A stretch of 6,318 nt of DNA from Solirubrobacterales bacterium (GTDB lineage: Bacteria > Actinomycetota > Thermoleophilia > Solirubrobacterales > Solirubrobacteraceae), in the NCBI GenBank assembly GCA_003244035.1, contig QHBV01000130.1, positions 1 to 6,318 on the forward strand, written 5' to 3'. The notes below the pieces were generated by a model. The model had not been told where the DNA came from and ran no database searches. It saw only the letters and a list, made by a program, of their open reading frames with translations. The position numbers were made by a program, and so were the translations under genes. The stretch's first letter is position 1; the number at the start of each line of letters is the position of its first letter. Of the stretch, positions 1-3,425 are shown one piece after another.

Positions 1-14
1 AAGGGGACAGGCCG

Positions 15-1091
15 TTGCCCATGTTGGCAGAAGTCGTCGATGCCGTCGTCGGTGTCGACACCCACCGCGACACTCATGAGGTGGAGATCGCGCATCCGAC
101 CGGAACACCGATCGCGACGATCACGATCAGCAACGACAGCGCCGGCTTCGCCGAGCTGCTCGGGTGGATCTTCGACCATGCCCCGGGTCCGCGGTTGGTG
201 GTGTCGATCGAGGGGACCCGCAGCTATGGTGTCGGGCTGGCCCGCGCGGTCGCCGACGCCGGGCTGATGGTCATCGAGTGCGAGCAGCCCCACCGCAAGG
301 CTCGCCGCGGTAAGGGCAAGTCCGACCCGATCGACGCGCACCTGGCCGTGCTGAGCGCGCTGCGCTGCGACGCCGACCGGTTGCCGACCCCGCGGGCCGA
401 CGGTGACCGGGAAGCGCTGCGGATCCTGCTCGGCGCCCGCCACGACCTCACCACCGCGCACACCGCGCAGACCAACCGGTTACGGGCACTGTTGCTCGGC
501 GGCGACGACACCGACCGCCAGACCGCCCGCGGTGCGCTGTCCGACACCGTCCTGGCTGCTCTGGTCCGGCGCCGCAGCCCCCGCGACGCCGACCGCGCCC
601 AGGCGGTGCGCCACGGCGAGCTGCGCCGGCTGACGGTCGCGGTGCGCGAGGGCGGCCGCGCGCTGAAGGCCAACCGCGCCCAGCTGGCGGCCATCGTCGA
701 TGACCTGGCCCCCGGGCTGACCGACCGCCGCGGGGTCGGCCCGGTCAGCGCCGCCCAGGCGATCATCAGCTTCTCCCATCCCGGCAGGTGCCGCAGCGAC
801 GCGGCGTTCGCCGCCCTGGCCGGCACCAACCCGCTCGAGGCCAGCAGCGGGCGCACCACCCGCCACCGGCTCAACCGCGGCGGTGACCGGGCACTCAACC
901 GCGCCGTCCACACCATCGCCCTCACGAGGATGCGCTGCTGTGAGCGGACCCGAGCCTACGTCGCCCGGCGCACCGCCCAAGGCAAGTCCAGCCGCGAGAT
1001 CCGGCGTTGCCTCAAGCGATACATCACCCGCGAGCTCTACCGCGCCCTGACCACCACCATGACCACCGCGATGAGCCCCGCCGATGCCTAA
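15..1091 (+). CDS. IS110-family transposase (DEDD/serine recombinase)
   Basis: This is a 358-residue recombinase of usual IS110 length, which excises the element as a circle and inserts it under guide-RNA direction. The N-terminal RuvC-like DEDD domain (about 10-160) shows GVDTHRDTH with D15, SIEGTRSYG with E66, and GKSDPIDAHLA with D104 and D107, so all four acidic residues are present. A charged helical linker follows (about 190-230). The C-terminal Tnp domain (about 235-325) has RRGVGPVSAAQ and AGTNPLEASSGR, where S278 fits the conserved catalytic serine, then the basic HRLNRGGDRALNRAVH segment. The domain order is complete and no frameshift is seen, so it looks functional. The TTG at 15 lies 8 bases after AAGGGG; ATG at 21 (two residues shorter) is an equally good start. 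The stop overlaps the next gene by 8 bases. Confidence 0.93.
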   Translation: MPMLAEVVDAVVGVDTHRDTHEVEIAHPTGTPIATITISNDSAGFAELLGWIFDHAPGPRLVVSIEGTRSYGVGLARAVADAGLMVIECEQPHRKARRGKGKSDPIDAHLAVLSALRCDADRLPTPRADGDREALRILLGARHDLTTAHTAQTNRLRALLLGGDDTDRQTARGALSDTVLAALVRRRSPRDADRAQAVRHGELRRLTVAVREGGRALKANRAQLAAIVDDLAPGLTDRRGVGPVSAAQAIISFSHPGRCRSDAAFAALAGTNPLEASSGRTTRHRLNRGGDRALNRAVHTIALTRMRCCERTRAYVARRTAQGKSSREIRRCLKRYITRELYRALTTTMTTAMSPADA

Positions 1092-1443
1092 CACCCCGTC
1101 GCGTAACGATATCGAGACGACATCCCCCGCCCGGTTGTGCTGCTGCCCGGTGTGCGGTGTCGATTTCCTCCGTAACCGACGGCAGCGGTACTGCTCACCG
1201 GCCTGCCGGCAAGCCGCCTGGCGAGCCCGCCACCCAGAGCCACCCACCCAAACCCACACCGCTACCACCGCGACCCGCCGACCACGCCGCGACACCACCG
1301 TCTACGCCTGCGGCGAGTGCCAACAGCGCTACCTCGGCCAGCAGTGGTGCCCGGACTGCCATCGACCCTGCCGCCGGGTCGACATCGGCGGGTTGTGCCC
1401 ACACTGCGACGAACCCGTAGCGGTCACCGACCTGCTCCCCTGA
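1084..1443 (+). CDS. Small double zinc-finger protein coupled to the IS110 transposase
   Basis: A 119-residue Cys-rich protein starting at ATG 1084 inside the transposase stop region (ATGCCTAA), with no good Shine-Dalgarno sequence, so its translation probably depends on ribosomes finishing the transposase. Two metal-binding clusters are visible. The first is C21-x2-C24 with C37-x3-C41 in RQRYCSPACRQAAWRARH, the type of finger often seen in small actinobacterial DNA-binding proteins. The second is a zinc ribbon with C76-x2-C79, C89-x2-C92 and C105-x2-C108 (plus C96, H93). A Thr/Pro/Arg-rich linker (about 51-72) separates them. No enzyme motif is seen. By position it is a passenger or accessory protein of the element, perhaps binding element DNA or the guide RNA; that role is inference. 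Regular Cys spacing and overlap argue against a chance ORF. Confidence 0.75.
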   Translation: MPNTPSRNDIETTSPARLCCCPVCGVDFLRNRRQRYCSPACRQAAWRARHPEPPTQTHTATTATRRPRRDTTVYACGECQQRYLGQQWCPDCHRPCRRVDIGGLCPHCDEPVAVTDLLP

Positions 1444-1555
1444 CCCCCCGCCTGCCTACCTCTCCCCGTCACGATCCCGCCGCACCTACCCTCGAACCGC
1501 GGGACGTGACCCCCCGACCCATTCACCTAACCAGAACTCGATCTTGAAATATGTC

Positions 1556-1583
1556 TTGACAACACATAGAAGCGTCATAAACT
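1556..1583 (+). promoter_or_regulatory. Promoter-like boxes near the IS110 right end
   Basis: A perfect TTGACA (1556-1561) is followed after 16 bases by TAAACT (1578-1583), matching four of six -10 consensus positions, inside an AT-richer stretch within GC-rich DNA. TCTTGA occurs twice 12 bases apart (1542-1547 and 1554-1559). Some IS110-family elements carry an outward -35 box at the right end that builds a promoter when the circle junction forms; this box is placed for that role. If active in the linear form it would transcribe antisense to the minus-strand gene at 1636-1944. Sequence match only. Confidence 0.3.
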
Positions 1584-1635
1584 CGGACACCATCGTGAAT
1601 GATCAAGGCCGATCGCCCGGACAACTGCTTTGCTT

Positions 1636-1944
1636 TCACGGAATGCGCTCCCCTTGTGGGTAGCCACCCTTCGTGGCCTCGTCTCGCGCCAGCTCCAGCA
1701 TAGAGATCACCTCGTCAACTTTCCCCGGTTCCATAATCGCTTTCCAGGTGAACAGTGGTGAGATCGACAACCACACCGTGCCTTGCGCTACTGTCACGAC
1801 CACGGTGGCGTCGACTCCCTGCATTCCCTTGACATGGACTCTGCGAGGCGCGCCCATGCGAGGGCACCTTGCCTGCCCATGCGGCGAATCTTCAGGGCTG
1901 ATCTCGTGTTGGGGACGCTTTAGTACTTCTTTGTGCTCATGCAC
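1636..1944 (-). CDS. Uncharacterised 102-aa protein, last gene of the minus-strand small-gene cluster
   Basis: I do not recognise a named family, but the C-terminal half looks like a real globular protein: alternating hydrophobics in DATVVVTVAQGTVWLSI suggest two beta strands, then FTWKAIMEPGKVDEVISMLE and ARDEA look like a turn followed by an amphipathic helix. The N-terminal 40 residues are polar and Pro/His-rich and may be poorly folded. No signal peptide, membrane helix or catalytic motif is seen. I chose GTG at 1944 because it overlaps the stop of the gene upstream by 8 bases (GTGCATGA); the frame stays open to a TTG at 1971, which would add nine residues. The end lies about 50 bases from the presumed IS110 right end. 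Function unknown. Confidence 0.5.
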   Translation of the reverse strand: MHEHKEVLKRPQHEISPEDSPHGQARCPRMGAPRRVHVKGMQGVDATVVVTVAQGTVWLSISPLFTWKAIMEPGKVDEVISMLELARDEATKGGYPQGERIP

Positions 1945-2190
1945 TTCTCGCTCGCATCCACCGTTGCCCAAGCGTCCGTAACTCTGCTAGATCAGTCCAC
2001 TCCACCGGCAAGACCGGGATCGTGCCCAGTACTTCGGTCATCCCGTGATCGCCTAGCCTCTGGCCACCGAGCACATAAGCCACCTGATCACCCCTTTTCC
2101 GCCGAATGGTCAATCCGTCTGCGCGGAGACGATCAAGAAATACCCACCCAGTCGGCGCCATGCGGGGTGTAAACCATCTTTGTTGCTCAT
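1937..2190 (-). pseudogene. Uncharacterised small gene, probably frameshifted
   Basis: Two minus-strand frames appear to make one gene. The first starts at ATG 2190, overlapping the preceding stop as ATGA, and reads MSNKDGLHPAWRRLGGYF before soon hitting TGA at 2110. From about 2140 a shifted frame continues as LDRLRADGLTIRRKRGDQVA and runs to TGA at 1937, ending TDLAELRTLGQRWMRARSA. Joined, they give about 84 residues, a basic alpha/beta-looking protein. Read without a shift, the second frame opens at TTG 2212 and gives 91 residues, but its first 25 codons are unlike the rest and that start lies inside the preceding ORF. Either a one-base indel, a recoding site or the plain 91-residue protein is possible. 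No family recognised. Its stop overlaps the next gene's GTG. Confidence 0.4.
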
Positions 2191-2270
2191 GTAGCCCCCG
2201 AATCAATAACAATTGGGATGATCGCGGGCGCAGGATCGCTCGCGTTCCCGGTGACCGGTGTCATGGGCAT
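2187..2270 (-). CDS. 27-aa ORF linking two small genes
   Basis: This short minus-strand ORF begins at ATG 2270, overlapping the previous stop as TAATG, and ends in a TGA that overlaps the next start as ATGA. The peptide MPMTPVTGNASDPAPAIIP continues with IVIDSGAT; it is Pro/Ala-rich, has no charge cluster and no recognisable domain. Being joined at both ends by coupling-type overlaps supports its being translated, but 27 residues is short enough for chance. It may be a decayed gene, or just a coupling device that carries ribosomes between its neighbours. Confidence 0.3.
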   Translation of the reverse strand: MPMTPVTGNASDPAPAIIPIVIDSGAT

Positions 2271-2521
2271 TAGCACTCGCCTGGCGCGTCGGGGAGCAGG
2301 CGCAGCAAGTGAGGCGGCAGGCTTACCAGCGAATTGTCGGAAAAACACACATAGAGCGAATGGAGGCCCCAGCCGAGAACCTGGCCTCTCTGGTGAAGCC
2401 GGGAGAACAGCGCCCCTTGTTCGGGATCCTCAGCAACCTGCTCGACCCAGCAAAACAGGGAAATGTGAGCGCCGTCGACATCACACCACCGATCTTGAGC
2501 CGGTCGCGTCTCAGTGGGCAT
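2270..2521 (-). CDS. Uncharacterised 83-aa protein, first gene of the minus-strand small-gene cluster
   Basis: The ATG at 2521 is preceded 6 bases away by GGAAGGG (2528-2534), the best ribosome binding site in this part of the window, which decides the start over an upstream in-frame TTG at 2590. The protein begins MPTETRPAQDRW and continues with VDGAHISLFCWVEQVA, then LHQRGQVLGWGLHSLYVCF and SLVSLPPHLLRLLPD. Hydrophobic residues alternate as in a small beta-rich fold, ending in an amphipathic helix. No signal peptide, membrane helix or catalytic motif is evident and I cannot name the family. It is followed without a gap by further small ORFs (TAATG), so it likely heads a short operon on the minus strand. 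A frame upstream (2840-2511) overlaps its start by 11 bases but looks disordered and unconvincing. Confidence 0.55.
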   Translation of the reverse strand: MPTETRPAQDRWCDVDGAHISLFCWVEQVAEDPEQGALFSRLHQRGQVLGWGLHSLYVCFSDNSLVSLPPHLLRLLPDAPGEC

Positions 2522-2697
2522 CGCGCGCCCTTCCACCGTTGGTTGGGGACCGGGCTGGCCGCCGGGAGTTGAGCGTCGGGGGCCGCTCACTCAACCGACA
2601 GCCAGCCGGCCGATCTGGGGGCACCGGGTCGAGCGGGGCTCTATTGCCAGCGCCCCGCCAGGCGCCGAGGTAGAGCATTCCCCAGAGCCGCAAGACG

Positions 2698-2846
2698 TGA
2701 ACACCTCCGCCGTGTGCCAGTTCTATGACGTTGTTGACGTCCCGACCCGTCCCATCTCCGTCCGGCGTATGCGGGGCGCACTGGCCGAGGACGACGTCGC
2801 GTACTGCACCCGATCTGGCAGCACCCACCGCCAGCAGCAAAGGTAA
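2698..2846 (+). CDS. Possible 49-aa ORF, function unknown
   Basis: The stretch 2522-2910 has no convincing gene. The most gene-like + strand candidate runs from GTG 2698 to TAA 2846 and reads MNTSAVCQFYDVVDVPTRP, later RMRGALAEDDVAYCTRSGS. Most of its codons end in G or C, but so do those of an opposite-strand frame (2840 down to 2511), and base composition alone cannot decide between them. No good ribosome binding site precedes the GTG; the frame is open further upstream to 2514. No family recognised. It could be the tail of a decayed gene, since an ISL3 remnant follows within 100 bases. Confidence 0.2.
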
Positions 2847-2853
2847 GAAATCA

Positions 2854-2902
2854 AGGGAGAAGGACCGCTGCCATGACCATCAACCTGATTCCGGTCGAAT
2901 AA
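2854..2902 (+). other. Strong ribosome binding site with a nine-codon ORF, likely a gene start cut by the ISL3 remnant
   Basis: AGGGAGAAGGA (2854-2864) sits 8 bases before ATG 2873, a very good translation start, but the frame ends after MTINLIPVE at TAA 2900-2902. The same frame then runs into the ISL3 transposase fragment. The simplest reading is the beginning of a gene whose body was lost when the ISL3 DNA arrived or was deleted. A leader peptide is possible but nothing downstream supports regulation. Confidence 0.25.
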
Positions 2903-2911
2903 TCACCGCGT

Positions 2912-3190
2912 TTGGTGTCCTGTACAGATGACCGTGAAGAACACCGCAGGGCAGTCAAGGACTTCGTCACCCTGGTCGAGAAACACTGGGACGGCATCCT
3001 CGCCTGGCACAAAACCCACCTCAGCAACGGCCTGCTCGAAGGGATCAACTCCCTCATCCAGGCCGCCAAAGCCCGCGCCCGGGGCTACCGCAACAAAAAC
3101 AAGATGATCACCATCGTCTACCTCACCGCACCCAAACTCCACCTCCCCACCCTCACCAACCCCACACCCGCCTACATGACCTCACGCTGA
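2912..3190 (+). pseudogene. ISL3-family transposase, C-terminal fragment
   Basis: Only the last part of an ISL3 transposase remains. From about 2936 the frame reads into VTLVEKHWDGILAWHKTHLS and NGLLEGINSLIQAAKARARG, then YRNKNKMITIVYLTAPKL. The glutamate in the NGLLEGINSLIQ motif is the conserved final acidic residue of the DDE domain, and the K/R-rich stretch after it is typical of this family. Full-length ISL3 transposases are around 400 residues; here roughly 80 remain and the N-terminal zinc finger, helix-turn-helix and both catalytic aspartates are missing. The apparent start at 2912 is not a true start. The fragment ends just before a terminal inverted repeat, so the right end of the element is preserved while the rest was deleted. 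It cannot transpose on its own. Confidence 0.85.
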
Positions 3191-3193
3191 GTA

Positions 3194-3217
3194 ACCCACT
3201 TGATACAGCGAAGAGCC
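3194..3217 (+). repeat. Right terminal inverted repeat of the ISL3 remnant
   Basis: The 24 bases after the transposase stop end in GCGAAGAGCC; read inward from the tip on the other strand they start GGCTCTTCGC, the conserved tip of ISL3-family inverted repeats. This fixes the element's right edge at 3217. No matching left copy is found in the window. The next 8 bases, CTGACCTG (3218-3225), would be the target duplication, but its partner is not present on the left. Confidence 0.7.
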
Positions 3218-3425
3218 CTGACCTGGCGCGTTCGATCGCGAGACTCCGCGATGACGATTTCAGCGGCAGCCGCCGACATCTTGGATGCCGATCGCCGTAT
3301 CTCAGTAGAAATCCCCATTCGGATCCAGTAACGGTGTGCGCGCGGATGACGATGTTCCGCGTACGGTCGCTTGGTGGCTGGTGGCGGCTGCGACGATGGG
3401 TTACTGAGGGGTCGGGCGGTGGGAC
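3218..3425 (+). other. Region between the ISL3 end and the CHAT gene: short ORF remnants
   Basis: No full gene fits here. A + strand frame open from the ISL3 edge includes ATG 3251 and reads MTISAAAADILDADRRISVE before TAA 3329-3331; it may be the C-terminal tail of a gene interrupted by the ISL3 insertion. A second short frame, GTG 3336 to TGA 3407, encodes 23 residues, MRADDDVPRTVAWW then LVAAATMGY, a charged start followed by a hydrophobic run, ending 18 bases before the CHAT gene. GAGGGG (3406-3411) lies between and could serve the CHAT gene's GTG, though the 14-base spacing is long. No clear promoter is seen. Confidence 0.3.

Larger units (their letters stand above)
1..1590 (+). mobile_element. 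IS110-family insertion sequence, left end cut off by the window
   Basis: The element is defined by its recombinase (15-1091) and an overlapping zinc-finger ORF (1084-1443). Only 14 bases lie before the recombinase, so the left end is outside the window; in the IS110 subgroup that upstream non-coding DNA carries the bridge RNA that picks target and donor sites. The right boundary is not visible as an inverted repeat, which is normal because IS110 elements usually lack long terminal inverted repeats. I place it loosely near 1590, after the AT-richer stretch 1541-1610, because base composition changes there and a minus-strand gene of unrelated type ends at 1636. The boundary is an estimate; only the recombinase gives firm evidence. 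Confidence 0.6.

Noticed and set aside
224..1298. Minus-strand frames opposite the IS110 recombinase
   Set aside because: Ser/Arg/Ala-rich shadow translations; the + strand frame has all IS110 catalytic residues.
1655..1668. GGGT-AGCC-ACCC mini-hairpin
   Set aside because: Four-base stem inside the end of the 102-aa gene, without a T-run; too weak for a terminator.
2637..2642. GGCTCT as a possible ISL3 left end
   Set aside because: Only the first six bases match the repeat tip; the following bases diverge from the right-end repeat.
2218..2673. + strand 151-codon frame
   Set aside because: No recognisable domain, and it runs antisense to the better-supported 83-aa gene with its strong ribosome binding site.
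2511..2840. Minus-strand 109-codon frame overlapping the 83-aa gene start
   Set aside because: The second half is a disordered Pro/Arg-rich string and the start is a TTG without a ribosome binding site; coding bias is no better than on the opposite strand.
3189..3405. TGGGTTACT inverted pair around the ISL3 edge and the CHAT start
   Set aside because: Nine matching bases spaced about 200 apart, not at the element tip; compatible with chance.
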